Under the pieces are notes generated by a model that did not search any database, was not told where the DNA came from, and was given only the letters and a program-made list of their open reading frames with translations. From the NCBI RefSeq assembly GCF_001592045.1, contig NZ_BCWB01000017.1:62001-126000 (forward strand): a DNA stretch of 64,000 nt, given 5' to 3'. Within the stretch, counting starts at the first letter, position 1. Every line of letters begins with the position of its first letter. Positions 1 to 8,708 of this stretch are shown piece by piece. The translations under genes were made by a program, and so were the position numbers. This DNA is from Thermobifida fusca NBRC 14071 = JCM 3263. Its GTDB lineage: Bacteria > Actinomycetota > Actinomycetes > Streptosporangiales > Streptosporangiaceae.

Positions 1-1
1 G

Positions 2-124
2 CCCCGCGACTCGCTGTACGGGACGTTCGCGGGTGCTCCCGGCCAAGGCTCGGAGAAAGGCGCCCAGCGTGCCCCGGGGCCGCGGCAAGGCCTCACCGAC
101 AAAGTCAAAGACGCCTTCGACTAG
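2..124 (+). CDS. C-terminal end of an unidentified protein (5' truncated by window)
   Basis: An open frame enters from the left edge and ends at TAG 122-124. The visible 40 residues are Gly/Pro/Gln-rich and finish in a charged stretch, LTDKVKDAFD. A strong hairpin nine bases after the stop supports this as a real gene end. Too little is visible to assign a family. Confidence 0.5.
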   Translation, partial: PRDSLYGTFAGAPGQGSEKGAQRAPGPRQGLTDKVKDAFD

Positions 125-132
125 GCGCTGCC

Positions 133-162
133 CAGCGGCGGAACCTCAAGATTCCGCCGCTG
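133..162 (+). terminator. Rho-independent-type hairpin after the truncated gene
   Basis: Perfect 11-bp inverted repeat CAGCGGCGGAA / TTCCGCCGCTG around an 8-nt loop, just downstream of the stop at 124. There is no clear T-run, which is usual for GC-rich actinobacterial terminators. Confidence 0.7.
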
Positions 163-287
163 CACCGCCCGGACTCCTGAGGTCCGCCGCCGCACGTTCG
201 GCCGTCCGCACGGTTCGCGGCGCCGTTCCCGGTCACCTGTGGTGATGCGCGACGGCCGACCGGATCACCAGGAGAAGAGGAACCAGC

Positions 288-1463
288 ATGCGAGCGCTCA
301 CCTGGCAGGGGCCGCGCGACGTGCGCGTGGAAACCGTCCCCGACCCGACCATCGAGGAACCCACTGACGCGATCATCCGCATCACCAGCAGCGGGCTGTG
401 CGGATCCGACCTGCACTTGTACGAGGTGATGGCGCCGTTCATGCGGGAAGGCGACATCCTCGGCCATGAGCCGATGGGGGTGGTGGAAGCGGTGGGCGAC
501 GCGGTCACCACCCTCCGGCCCGGCGACCGGGTGGTGGTCCCGTTCAACATCGCCTGCGGCCACTGCTTCATGTGCGTCCAAGGCCTCCAAGCCCAGTGCG
601 AGACGACACAGGTCAGGGAGACCGGCATGGGCGGCCGCCTCTTCGGCTACAGCAGCCTCTACGGGTCGGTCCCCGGCGCGCAGGCGGAGTACCTCCGTGT
701 CCCGCACGCCGACTACGGCCCGATCAAAGTCCCAAAAGGCCCGCCGGACGACCGGTTCGTCTACCTTTCCGACGTGCTGGCCACCGCGTGGCAGGCGGTG
801 CGCTACGCCGCGGTCCCGCCAGGCGGCAGCCTCGCCGTGCTAGGGCTGGGACCCATCGGCGACATGTGCTGCCGGGTCGCCCAGCACCTCGGCGCCGGGC
901 AGGTCTTCGGCGTCGACGTGGTCCCCGAACGGCTGTCCCGGGCTGCGCGGCGCGGGGTCACCACCTTCCACTTCGACGAAGACACGGTCGACGCGATCCG
1001 GGACCTGACCGACGGGCGCGGCCCCGACGCCGTCATCGACGCCGTGGGCATGGAAGCGCACGGGTCACCGATCACGCGGACCGCGCAGCGCCTGACCGCG
1101 CTCCTGCCCAGCAAGGCGGGCGCCGCCCTCATCACCACCGCGGGAGTGGACCGGCTCACCGCGCTGCACACGGCCATCACCCTGGTCCGGCGGGGCGGCA
1201 CGATCTCCCTGTCCGGGGTCTACGGCGGGATCGCGGACCCGCTGCCCATGCTCACCCTGTTCGACAAGCAGGTCCAGATCCGGATGGGGCAGGCCAACGT
1301 CCGGCGGTGGGTCGACGAGATCCTGCCGCTGCTCACCGACGACGACCCGCTGGGTGTGGACTCGTTCGCCACCCACCGGCTCCCCCTCGCGGAAGCGCCG
1401 TACGCCTATGCGGCGTTCCAGCACAAGGACAACGGGATGGTGAAAACCCTGTTCCACCCGTGA
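288..1463 (+). CDS. Zinc-dependent alcohol dehydrogenase (MDR family, formaldehyde-dehydrogenase-like)
   Basis: This 391-residue protein is a medium-chain dehydrogenase/reductase expected to oxidise an alcohol or hydroxymethyl adduct with NAD(P). The N-terminal GroES-like domain has catalytic zinc ligands Cys38 (GLCGSD) and the His60-Glu61 pair (ILGHEP), and four structural-zinc cysteines at 90, 93, 96 and 104. A Rossmann fold begins near residue 180 (GLGPIGDM). Length and an insertion after the GLGPIG motif resemble glutathione-independent formaldehyde dehydrogenases and related zinc ADHs; the substrate cannot be read from sequence. An AGGAGAAGAGG ribosome site precedes the ATG. It is separated from the next gene by about 90 bp and is probably monocistronic. 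Confidence 0.85.
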   Translation: MRALTWQGPRDVRVETVPDPTIEEPTDAIIRITSSGLCGSDLHLYEVMAPFMREGDILGHEPMGVVEAVGDAVTTLRPGDRVVVPFNIACGHCFMCVQGLQAQCETTQVRETGMGGRLFGYSSLYGSVPGAQAEYLRVPHADYGPIKVPKGPPDDRFVYLSDVLATAWQAVRYAAVPPGGSLAVLGLGPIGDMCCRVAQHLGAGQVFGVDVVPERLSRAARRGVTTFHFDEDTVDAIRDLTDGRGPDAVIDAVGMEAHGSPITRTAQRLTALLPSKAGAALITTAGVDRLTALHTAITLVRRGGTISLSGVYGGIADPLPMLTLFDKQVQIRMGQANVRRWVDEILPLLTDDDPLGVDSFATHRLPLAEAPYAYAAFQHKDNGMVKTLFHP

Positions 1464-1550
1464 CTTGCGTCCCGGGGCCCGACTGCCGCGGACCGCCGGG
1501 CCCGCCCACGTTCCCCCCTGCTCCTGTGTCTCGTGAACCGAGGAGGGAAC

Positions 1551-3071
1551 GTGTCCTCTGCACTGCAATCCCCGCTTCCCAGCGCATCACCGGCCCCGGC
1601 GCGGGCCGGACGCGGCGGGGTGCTCCCCGCGCCCGGCTGGGTTGTGGGTGCGGTCTGCACGGTGTTCGCCGTCGCGGGCCTCACCCTGGTCCCGCCGTGG
1701 CTGGGCCTGGGATGGGACGAGGTCGTCTACGTCAGCCAGTACGATCCCCGCAATCCCGCCGCGTTCTTCAGCGCGCCCCGGTCGCGCGGGGTGTCGCTGC
1801 TGGCCGCGCCGGTGGTGCTCGTCACCGACTCGGTGGTGGCGCTTCGGGTGTGGCTGGCTGCGGCCGCGGCCGTGGCCATGGGCGCGGCGTTCTGGCCGTG
1901 GCTGCGGCTGTATCCGCGCAGCGGGGTGGTGCCGCTCGCAGCCTTCGGGTATGCGAGCCTGTGGGTCAGCTTGTTCTACGCGGCCGCGGCGATGCCCAAC
2001 CATTTCACGGCGATGGCCGCGGTGGGCGCGGTCGGCTGGTTCCTGGTCGCGGTCCGCGAACCCGCGTCCCGGTCTGCGCTGGCCGGGCTTGCAGCCATGC
2101 TGGCGGTGGCCGGGCTGATGCGGCCCAGTGACGCGTTCTGGTTGACCGCGCCTTTGGGGCTGGCCGGACTTGTCGTGCCGTCGTGGCGGCGGGTACCGCT
2201 GCTCGCGGCCGTGGCCGGCGGCGGCCTGGCCGGTGTGGCACCGTGGCTGGTGGAAGCGGAGCTCTCCTACGGGGGCGTGCTCTCCCGGCTGGCTCGGGCC
2301 TCCGAGATCCAGGGCGGGACCGGGTGGACCCTGGCTGTGGGGTACGTGGTCACCGCGTTGGACGGGCCGCTGCTGTGCCGCCCCTGCACCGAGGACCTGG
2401 TGCGCTGGCCTGCCCTGCTCTGGCCGATCGCTTTGGTCGTACTGGTGGTGGGCGGGATTGTCGGCGCTCACCGGGCGGGACGTCCCGCTCTGGGGTGGCT
2501 GCCTGTGGTGGTCGCCGGGTCGCTCGCGTTCACCTACCTGTTCCTCGTCTCCTACACGGCGCCGCGTTTCCTCCAGCCCACGTACGCGCTGCTCATGCTG
2601 CCCGCTGCGGCAGGACTGCACGATGCGTGGACGGCGACCCGGCCCCGGCTGCGTCCCGTGCTGGGTGCCGGGTTGGCCGTGGCGATCCTCGGACATCTCC
2701 TCATCCAGGGGGCGATCCTCACCCACTGGGTCACCGTCCACACGGCGGCCCGGGAGAACTATGCCCGGCTCGCCGAGGAGCTGCATGCGGCCGGGCTACG
2801 CCCGCCGTGCGTGCTCACCGGGGACGAGGCCATTCCCATCGCCTACTACGCGGGGTGCGCCTCGGCGGCGGCGTCCGGCAACAACACCACGCACACCCTG
2901 GAGGAGCTGCTCGCGGTGAGCCGGACCGTACCGTTCGGGCTGCTCGCCAAGGAGGACGGTCCGCCCGAGTGGGCCGCTGACTGGGACGCGCTGCCCGTGG
3001 GTCCCGCCGACGACCCGTGGTCGTGGGTGGTGTACCTCCCGCCGTGGAGCCCGCTGTCCATTCCGGAATGA
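1551..3071 (+). CDS. Multi-pass membrane protein, probable GT-C type glycosyltransferase
   Basis: A protein of about 506 residues, mostly hydrophobic, with roughly ten predicted transmembrane segments. Near residue 50 is a loop with acidic residues (GWDEVVYVSQYD) just after the first membrane helix, the position of the catalytic acidic residue in GT-C glycosyltransferases of the ArnT/PMT type; assignment to that superfamily is inference. The C-terminal ~100 residues look extracytoplasmic and contain Cys residues (RPPCVLTGDE, YYAGCAS). I start at GTG 1551 because GAGGAGGG lies immediately upstream; a GTG at 1533 in the same frame has no ribosome site. The acceptor and sugar are unknown and neighbours give no help. 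Confidence 0.65.
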   Translation: MSSALQSPLPSASPAPARAGRGGVLPAPGWVVGAVCTVFAVAGLTLVPPWLGLGWDEVVYVSQYDPRNPAAFFSAPRSRGVSLLAAPVVLVTDSVVALRVWLAAAAAVAMGAAFWPWLRLYPRSGVVPLAAFGYASLWVSLFYAAAAMPNHFTAMAAVGAVGWFLVAVREPASRSALAGLAAMLAVAGLMRPSDAFWLTAPLGLAGLVVPSWRRVPLLAAVAGGGLAGVAPWLVEAELSYGGVLSRLARASEIQGGTGWTLAVGYVVTALDGPLLCRPCTEDLVRWPALLWPIALVVLVVGGIVGAHRAGRPALGWLPVVVAGSLAFTYLFLVSYTAPRFLQPTYALLMLPAAAGLHDAWTATRPRLRPVLGAGLAVAILGHLLIQGAILTHWVTVHTAARENYARLAEELHAAGLRPPCVLTGDEAIPIAYYAGCASAAASGNNTTHTLEELLAVSRTVPFGLLAKEDGPPEWAADWDALPVGPADDPWSWVVYLPPWSPLSIPE

Positions 3072-3101
3072 GTCCGAGCGGGTATTCTCGCTACCTATTT
3101 C

Positions 3102-3130
3102 AGCCCCGGAGTCAGGATTCCGGGCTTTTT
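3102..3130 (+). terminator. Intrinsic terminator of the membrane-protein gene
   Basis: Stem AGCCCCGGA / TCCGGGCT (one bulged C) followed directly by TTTTTCTCT: a classical Rho-independent terminator 30 bp after the stop at 3071. Confidence 0.85.
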
Positions 3131-3574
3131 CTCTGTCCCACCCCACCCCCACATTTATGGACATTTCCTCGTAAAACACACTATTTGACCTGTGGTTTGG
3201 CGAGACACTGGTGATTTCACGGATGCCATCCGGCTCCCCCATGCCGAATAGTGACGTTGCGGTTAAGACACAGAACCGGTTACCGCCGGATCTCCTTACC
3301 GCAACGTTGTGAGCGGCCTACCGCAATGGCTGACCACGACGAGGCAGACCCTCGCCCACCAGTGCCTGCCGCATCGGCCCCCCGCTGCGACGGTCACGCC
3401 CGGCTTCGGACTCTCGGGGACGGCGCCCCGGTGGGCATGGACCGTTCAGTGTCCCCACGGTGAACGGCCCACCATCCCCCGCACATCCGGTCTGCCCCTG
3501 CCGTGGCCAGTGCCGCTCCTCCCTCCGTCCACGGGCGACCCTCCGCTTTCGCCCTTACACGAAGAGGATGTGCA
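3131..3574 (+). promoter_or_regulatory. Upstream region of the first cutinase, with blocks conserved in the second
   Basis: No gene is evident here. Three blocks recur with identical spacing upstream of the second cutinase: an ACACTGG...ACGGATGC block at 3205-3226 (20 of 22 bases shared with 4638-4659), ATAGTG at 3248 (4681) and CTCCTTACC at 3292 (4725). The internal offsets of 43 and 87 bp are the same in both copies, which suggests a shared promoter/operator. I cannot assign confident -35/-10 hexamers; ATAGTG is a possible -10. The 275 bp from 3300 to the start codon would be a long 5' leader and do not look coding. Confidence 0.5.
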
Positions 3575-4480
3575 ATGGCTGTGATGACCCCCCGCCGGGA
3601 GCGCTCTTCCCTGCTCTCCCGAGCTCTGCAAGTGACGGCTGCGGCTGCCACAGCGCTTGTGACCGCGGTCAGCCTGGCCGCCCCCGCTCATGCCGCCAAC
3701 CCCTACGAGCGCGGCCCCAACCCGACCGACGCCCTGCTCGAAGCCAGCAGCGGCCCCTTCTCCGTCAGCGAGGAGAACGTCTCCCGGTTGAGCGCCAGCG
3801 GCTTCGGCGGCGGCACCATCTACTACCCGCGGGAGAACAACACCTACGGTGCGGTGGCGATCTCCCCCGGCTACACCGGCACTGAGGCTTCCATCGCCTG
3901 GCTGGGCGAGCGCATCGCCTCCCACGGCTTCGTCGTCATCACCATCGACACCATCACCACCCTCGACCAGCCGGACAGCCGGGCAGAGCAGCTCAACGCC
4001 GCGCTGAACCACATGATCAACCGGGCGTCCTCCACGGTGCGCAGCCGGATCGACAGCAGCCGACTGGCGGTCATGGGCCACTCCATGGGCGGCGGCGGCA
4101 CCCTGCGTCTGGCCTCCCAGCGTCCCGACCTGAAGGCCGCCATCCCGCTCACCCCGTGGCACCTCAACAAGAACTGGAGCAGCGTCACCGTGCCGACGCT
4201 GATCATCGGGGCCGACCTCGACACGATCGCGCCGGTCGCCACGCACGCGAAACCGTTCTACAACAGCCTGCCGAGCTCCATCAGCAAGGCCTACCTGGAG
4301 CTGGACGGCGCAACCCACTTCGCCCCGAACATCCCCAACAAGATCATCGGCAAGTACAGTGTCGCCTGGCTCAAGCGGTTCGTCGACAACGACACCCGCT
4401 ACACCCAGTTCCTCTGCCCCGGACCGCGCGACGGACTCTTCGGCGAGGTCGAAGAGTACCGCTCCACCTGCCCGTTCTAG
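3575..4480 (+). CDS. cut2: Secreted cutinase / polyester hydrolase (PET-hydrolase family)
   Basis: The 301-residue precursor has a 40-residue signal peptide (twin Arg at 7-8, hydrophobic core, cleavage at [10 protein letters not shown]) and a 261-residue mature alpha/beta hydrolase. In mature numbering the triad is Ser130 (GHSMG), Asp176 (GADLD) and His208 (GATHFA), and Cys241-Cys259 form the C-terminal disulfide. The family hydrolyses cutin, short-chain esters and synthetic polyesters including PET. The mature sequence matches T. fusca TfCut2 as I recall it; cut1/cut2 names are used inconsistently in the literature. The start is the ATG after GAAGAGGATGTGCA, equivalent to the start of the second copy; an in-frame ATG/GTG extension upstream would destroy the signal peptide. 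The paralog follows 560 bp downstream. Confidence 0.97.
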
Positions 4481-4516
4481 GAAGAGAACACGACGAGTCT
4501 TTCCTCCCCATTCTTT

Positions 4517-4554
4517 CGGTGGCGGTCACTGCGGTGGCCGCCACCGGCCGTTTT
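4517..4554 (+). terminator. Terminator of the first cutinase
   Basis: Stem CGGTGGCGG / CCGCCACCG (4517-4525 / 4538-4546) with a 12-nt loop, followed by GCCGTTTTG. The same hairpin in a longer perfect form follows the second cutinase at 5985-6014, so the terminator was part of the duplicated unit. Confidence 0.85.
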
Positions 4555-5039
4555 GTCCCCCCTTTTCATTCGAAAAATGCGACAAACCACCCTTTTTGCC
4601 CCATCGCACCCCCGATACCGAACGAAGTTCGGGTACAACACTGGTGGTTTTACGGATGCATGATCACTGTGACTTGCCCCATAGTGGCAACGCAGTCGAG
4701 ATAAGGAGCGCATAAACCCCAAACCTCCTTACCTCCGCCTGCTGAGCGGCTCGTTGACCGCACGTGGCCGGGCACACCGGCTTCGCCTACCGGTCGCACG
4801 CGCCGTGCCTTCTCCACCCCCGCGGCGGAAAGGCGCGGCGCTCGCGGGCTGGACCGTTCGGACCCCACGCGAACGGCCCGGAACCCATGGCACCCCCGCG
4901 TCCGGGAGGCAAGCGCCGCGTGCCTACCGCCAACGGCGCCGCTCACCTCCAGTGGCGAGGCGGGAGTCCGGGTCCACGTCCATGCATGCCCCCGCATGCG
5001 GCGCGGCCCGGCCCTGCACAGAACCGAAGAGGACGTGCA
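4555..5039 (+). promoter_or_regulatory. Upstream region of the second cutinase
   Basis: No gene is evident in these 485 bp. At 4618-4632 is a perfect inverted repeat, CCGAAC-GAA-GTTCGG, just upstream of the block shared with the first cutinase (4638-4659, ATAGTG at 4681, CTCCTTACC at 4725). The inverted repeat is absent from the first cutinase region, so if it is an operator it is specific to this copy. From 4735 to the start the sequence is GC-rich and unlike the first copy's leader. Confidence 0.5.
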
Positions 5040-5945
5040 ATGGCTGTGATTACCCCCCGCCGGGAGCGCTCTTCCCTGCTCTCCCGGGCACTGCGCTTCA
5101 CCGCCGCGGCTGCCACAGCGCTTGTGACCGCGGTCAGCCTGGCCGCCCCCGCTCATGCCGCCAACCCCTACGAGCGCGGCCCCAACCCGACCGACGCCCT
5201 GCTCGAAGCCCGCAGCGGCCCCTTCTCCGTGAGTGAAGAACGGGCCTCCCGCTTCGGTGCTGACGGTTTCGGCGGCGGCACCATCTACTACCCGCGGGAG
5301 AACAACACCTACGGTGCCGTGGCGATCTCCCCCGGCTACACCGGCACCCAGGCCTCTGTCGCCTGGCTGGGCGAGCGCATCGCCTCCCACGGCTTCGTCG
5401 TCATCACCATCGACACCAACACCACCCTCGACCAGCCGGACAGCCGGGCCCGCCAGCTCAACGCCGCGCTGGACTACATGATCAACGACGCCTCGTCCGC
5501 GGTGCGCAGCCGGATCGACAGCAGCCGACTGGCGGTCATGGGCCACTCCATGGGCGGCGGCGGCAGCCTGCGTCTGGCCTCCCAGCGTCCCGACCTGAAG
5601 GCCGCCATCCCGCTCACCCCGTGGCACCTCAACAAGAACTGGAGCAGTGTGCGGGTTCCCACCCTCATCATCGGTGCTGACCTGGACACCATCGCTCCGG
5701 TCCTCACCCACGCCCGGCCCTTCTACAACAGCCTCCCGACCTCGATCAGCAAGGCCTACCTGGAGCTGGACGGCGCAACCCACTTCGCCCCGAACATCCC
5801 CAACAAGATCATCGGCAAGTACAGCGTCGCCTGGCTCAAGCGGTTCGTCGACAACGACACCCGCTACACCCAGTTCCTCTGCCCCGGACCGCGCGACGGA
5901 CTCTTCGGCGAGGTCGAAGAGTACCGCTCCACCTGCCCCTTCTAG
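5040..5945 (+). CDS. cut1: Secreted cutinase / polyester hydrolase, tandem paralog
   Basis: A 301-residue precursor with the same architecture as its neighbour: 40-residue signal peptide, then a 261-residue mature hydrolase with Ser130 (GHSMG), Asp176, His208 and Cys241/Cys259 all conserved. I count 19 differences from the first mature enzyme (about 93% identity), mostly surface changes such as [10 protein letters not shown] to [10 protein letters not shown] and [10 protein letters not shown] to [10 protein letters not shown]. The ATG follows GAAGAGGACGTGCA, parallel to the other copy. The gene has its own upstream region and terminator, so it is probably a separate transcription unit rather than an operon. 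Expected to act on cutin, suberin-type and synthetic polyesters outside the cell. Confidence 0.97.
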   Translation: MAVITPRRERSSLLSRALRFTAAAATALVTAVSLAAPAHAANPYERGPNPTDALLEARSGPFSVSEERASRFGADGFGGGTIYYPRENNTYGAVAISPGYTGTQASVAWLGERIASHGFVVITIDTNTTLDQPDSRARQLNAALDYMINDASSAVRSRIDSSRLAVMGHSMGGGGSLRLASQRPDLKAAIPLTPWHLNKNWSSVRVPTLIIGADLDTIAPVLTHARPFYNSLPTSISKAYLELDGATHFAPNIPNKIIGKYSVAWLKRFVDNDTRYTQFLCPGPRDGLFGEVEEYRSTCPF

Positions 5946-5984
5946 GCGGTAGGGTCCCGCAGCGAGTCAGCAAGATCTCCTTCC

Positions 5985-6018
5985 CGGTGGCGGCCACTGC
6001 AGTGGCCGCCACCGGCCG
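5985..6018 (+). terminator. Terminator of the second cutinase
   Basis: Perfect 14-bp stem (5985-5998 with 6001-6014) with only a GC dinucleotide at the symmetry centre, then GCCGTTTC. Its outer stem is homologous to the first cutinase terminator. Confidence 0.85.
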
Positions 6019-6086
6019 TTTCTGCGCCTCCCCTGGCGCGGAGAGGCGCCTGCATCCCCGGTTCCGCGAAAGCCGGCACCTACGAA

Positions 6087-6116
6087 GAAGGCGTTCCCAG
6101 AGCTGGGAACGCCTTC
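6087..6116. terminator. Bidirectional hairpin between cutinase and ctaD
   Basis: Perfect 13-bp inverted repeat GAAGGCGTTCCCA / TGGGAACGCCTTC with loop GAGC, between convergent genes. It most likely terminates ctaD (stop at 6198) on the minus strand and backs up the cutinase terminator on the plus strand. Confidence 0.75.
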
Positions 6117-6197
6117 GGTGCCGCCGACGATGTCCGCCAGACCACCGCCGGGCCATGGAGGCGCCGCCGCCCTCCCGTCAGCGCGCCTCCTGTCTAG

Positions 6198-7880
6198 TCA
6201 TTTCCGTGCCGCTGCGTCCGATGCGGTGTCCTGCTCCTCAACCGGGACAGCGGCATACGGGTGGTGCAGGTCGAAGGCGGGCCGCTCAGAACGGATCCGC
6301 GGCAGCGAGACGAAGTTGTGCCGCGGCGGCGGGCAGGAGGTCGCCCACTCCAGCGAGCAGCCGTAGCCCCACGGGTCGTCCACGGTCACCTTCGGCGCCT
6401 TCTTCGCGGTCACCCAGACGTTCCAGAAGAAGATCAGCGTGGAGATGCCCAAGACGAACGAGGACACCGACGAGATCTGGTTGAGCAGGGTGAACCCGTC
6501 CGACGGCAGGTAGTCGGCGTAGCGGCGCGGCATGCCTTCCGCACCCAGCCAGTGCTGGACGAGGAAGGTGCCGTGGAAGCTGAAGAACAGCGTCCAGAAG
6601 TGCCACTTGGCCAGCGTCTCGTTGAGCATCTTGCCGGTGAGCTTCGGCCACCAGAAGTAGAAGCCCGCGAACATCGCGAACACCACAGTGCCGAACAGCG
6701 TGTAGTGGAAGTGGGCGATCACGAAGTACGAGTCGGTCACGTGGAAGTCCATGGGCGGCGACGCGAGCATGATGCCGGTCAGCCCGCCGAAGAGGAAGGT
6801 GACCATGAAGCCGATGGAGAACAGCATCGGCGACTCGAAGGTGAGCTGGCCGCCCCACATGGTGCCGATCCAGTTGAAGAACTTCACGCCGGTCGGCACC
6901 GCGATGAGGAAGGTCATGAAGGAGAAGAACGGCAGCAGCACCGCGCCGGTGGGGAACATGTGGTGCGCCCACACGGTTCCCGACAGCCCGGCGATCGCGA
7001 TGGTGGCGCCGATCAGGCTCTTGTAGCCGAAGATCGGCTTGCGGCTGAACACCGGGAGGATCTCGGTGACGATGCCGAAGAACGGCAAGGCCAAGATGTA
7101 GACCTCCGGGTGGCCGAAGAACCACAGCAGGTGCTGGTAGAGGATCGGCCCGCCATGCTCGGGGTCGAACACGTGGGTGCCGACGATCCGGTCGGCGAGC
7201 AGGGCGATGAAGGCACCGGTGAGCACGGGGAAGGTGAGCAGGATCAGCACACCGGTCAGCGCCGCGTTCCACGTGAAGATCGGCATGCGGAACATGGTCA
7301 TGCCGGGGGCGCGCATGCACACGACCGTGGTGATGAAGTTGACCGCACCCAGGATCGAGGACAGGCCGGTCAGCGCCAGGCCGAGGATCCACAAGTCGCC
7401 GCCGATGCCGGGGGACCGCACCGCATCCGAGAGCGGCACGTAGGCGAACCAGCCGAAGCTCGCCGCACCGCCGGGCGTGATGAACCCGGCGATCGTGATC
7501 AGCCCGCCGAACAGGTACAGGTAGTACCCGAGCTGGTTGAGGCGGGGGAAAGCCACGTCAGGCGCGCCGATCTGCAGCGGCACGAGCGCGTTCGCAAAAC
7601 CCGCGAACAGCGGGGTCGCGAACAGGAACAGCATGATCGTGCCGTGCATGGTGAACAACTGGTTGTAGGTCTCGTTGTTCATCAGCTGCATGCCCGGGTA
7701 CATCAACTCGGCCCGGATCAGCAGCGCCATGACTCCGGCGAGCAGGAAGAACGCGAACGAGGTGATCAGGTACATGTTCCCGATCACCTTGTGGTCAGTC
7801 GTCGTGATCACGCTGATGATCTTTGAGCCGGGCCGGGCCCGGACCGACGGCTTCGGTGCCGTCGCAACCTGTGTGGCCAC
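6198..7880 (-). CDS. ctaD: Cytochrome c oxidase subunit I (aa3 type)
   Basis: A 560-residue, twelve-helix haem-copper oxidase subunit that reduces O2 at the haem a3-CuB centre and pumps protons. Visible signatures are the first haem His region ([14 protein letters not shown]), the CuB His-Tyr motif [11 protein letters not shown], the His pair in [10 protein letters not shown] and the distal haem ligands in [12 protein letters not shown]. Full length for the family. The start is GTG 7880, preceded by GGGGAGA with about 7-nt spacing. The other ctaC/ctaE genes are not adjacent. A 166-bp regulatory region separates it from a divergent ohrR; the 5' leader holds a perfect hairpin CCCGGCAG-GGCT-CTGCCGGG (7922-7941). 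Confidence 0.97.
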   Translation of the reverse strand: MATQVATAPKPSVRARPGSKIISVITTTDHKVIGNMYLITSFAFFLLAGVMALLIRAELMYPGMQLMNNETYNQLFTMHGTIMLFLFATPLFAGFANALVPLQIGAPDVAFPRLNQLGYYLYLFGGLITIAGFITPGGAASFGWFAYVPLSDAVRSPGIGGDLWILGLALTGLSSILGAVNFITTVVCMRAPGMTMFRMPIFTWNAALTGVLILLTFPVLTGAFIALLADRIVGTHVFDPEHGGPILYQHLLWFFGHPEVYILALPFFGIVTEILPVFSRKPIFGYKSLIGATIAIAGLSGTVWAHHMFPTGAVLLPFFSFMTFLIAVPTGVKFFNWIGTMWGGQLTFESPMLFSIGFMVTFLFGGLTGIMLASPPMDFHVTDSYFVIAHFHYTLFGTVVFAMFAGFYFWWPKLTGKMLNETLAKWHFWTLFFSFHGTFLVQHWLGAEGMPRRYADYLPSDGFTLLNQISSVSSFVLGISTLIFFWNVWVTAKKAPKVTVDDPWGYGCSLEWATSCPPPRHNFVSLPRIRSERPAFDLHHPYAAVPVEEQDTASDAAARK

Positions 7881-7977
7881 GATTCATCTCCCCTTCGGGT
7901 CGCCCGCCTCGTCCCGGGGTGCCCGGCAGGGCTCTGCCGGGACGCGCCACGCTCCAGACAGGCAATGACAGACAAAG

Positions 7978-8025
7978 AATTAACACACAAATAATTTGCG
8001 TCCTAATTACTTGTAGGATGCTACA
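7978..8025. promoter_or_regulatory. AT-rich ctaD/ohrR intergenic region with two inverted repeats (candidate OhrR operators)
   Basis: In a GC-rich genome this stretch is strikingly AT-rich. It has AATTA-9-TAATT at 7978-7996 and TGTAG-GATG-CTACA at 8012-8025. The second overlaps TAGGAT, a possible ohrR -10. The general form (AATT plus GTA/TAC) resembles OhrR boxes of the TACAATT/AATTGTA type, but the match is not exact. Autoregulation is the simplest reading; control of ctaD is possible because the region is shared. Confidence 0.5.
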
Positions 8026-8046
8026 CAGGGTCTGGGGAGGCCCTCA

Positions 8047-8535
8047 GTGGGGGTGAGGATTGTGAACAGCAGCGATTCCAGCCTCGGCGATCCGCTCGCC
8101 CTGGAGAACCAGGTCTGTTTTGCGCTGACCATCGCGGCGCGCAACGTGGTCGCGCTCTACCGTCCGGTGCTGGCCCCCCTGGGCCTGACCCATCCGCAGT
8201 ACCTGGTGATGCTCGCGCTGTGGCAGTACGCCCCCGTGTCGGTCAAGGAGCTGGCCACCCTGCTGGAACTGGACTCCGCAACCCTCTCCCCGCTGCTCAA
8301 ACGCCTGGAAGCAGCGGGGCTGGTGCGCCGGGAGCGCAACCCGGACGACGAACGGCGGCTCATGGTGACACTCACGCCCGCCGGCCGCGAGATGCAGGAG
8401 AAGGCCCGGGACATCCCGGAGCGGATGATGCGCCTGCTGGGCATGGACCCGGAAGAACTCCGCCACCTCAACGCCGTGCTCTCCCGCCTCAATGCGGCCG
8501 CCACGAGCGCCGATCTGACTGACGCCGAGTCTTAA
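8047..8535 (+). CDS. ohrR: MarR-family organic-hydroperoxide sensor (OhrR-type repressor)
   Basis: A 162-residue MarR-family dimeric winged-helix regulator. The N-terminal motif LENQVCFAL with Cys24 corresponds to the reactive Cys of OhrR proteins, and the following LTHPQYLVMLALW, LDSATLSPLLKRLE and RNPDDERRLMVTLT segments are OhrR-like (helix 1 sensor, recognition helix, wing). Oxidation of the Cys by organic peroxides would release DNA. GTG 8047 is chosen because GGGGAGG lies about 6 nt upstream; later in-frame GTGs at 8053 and 8062 remain possible. Unusually, no ohr peroxidase gene is adjacent; the divergent neighbour is ctaD. Confidence 0.8.
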   Translation: MGVRIVNSSDSSLGDPLALENQVCFALTIAARNVVALYRPVLAPLGLTHPQYLVMLALWQYAPVSVKELATLLELDSATLSPLLKRLEAAGLVRRERNPDDERRLMVTLTPAGREMQEKARDIPERMMRLLGMDPEELRHLNAVLSRLNAAATSADLTDAES

Positions 8536-8708
8536 GCCCGCCATCCCCTCTCCCCGGTCTCTTCCTTTCGGCCCACCCGGTGTCTGCGCTGTCCACCCCC
8601 GGGATAACATCCACGCTATCAATTAGTGCACTAACGATTTGGGCACTAAGTCCTTAGTTGGCTGGGTCCTTCGCCCTGCCGGGTAGGGGCCCAATGGGAG
8701 GCGAGAAC

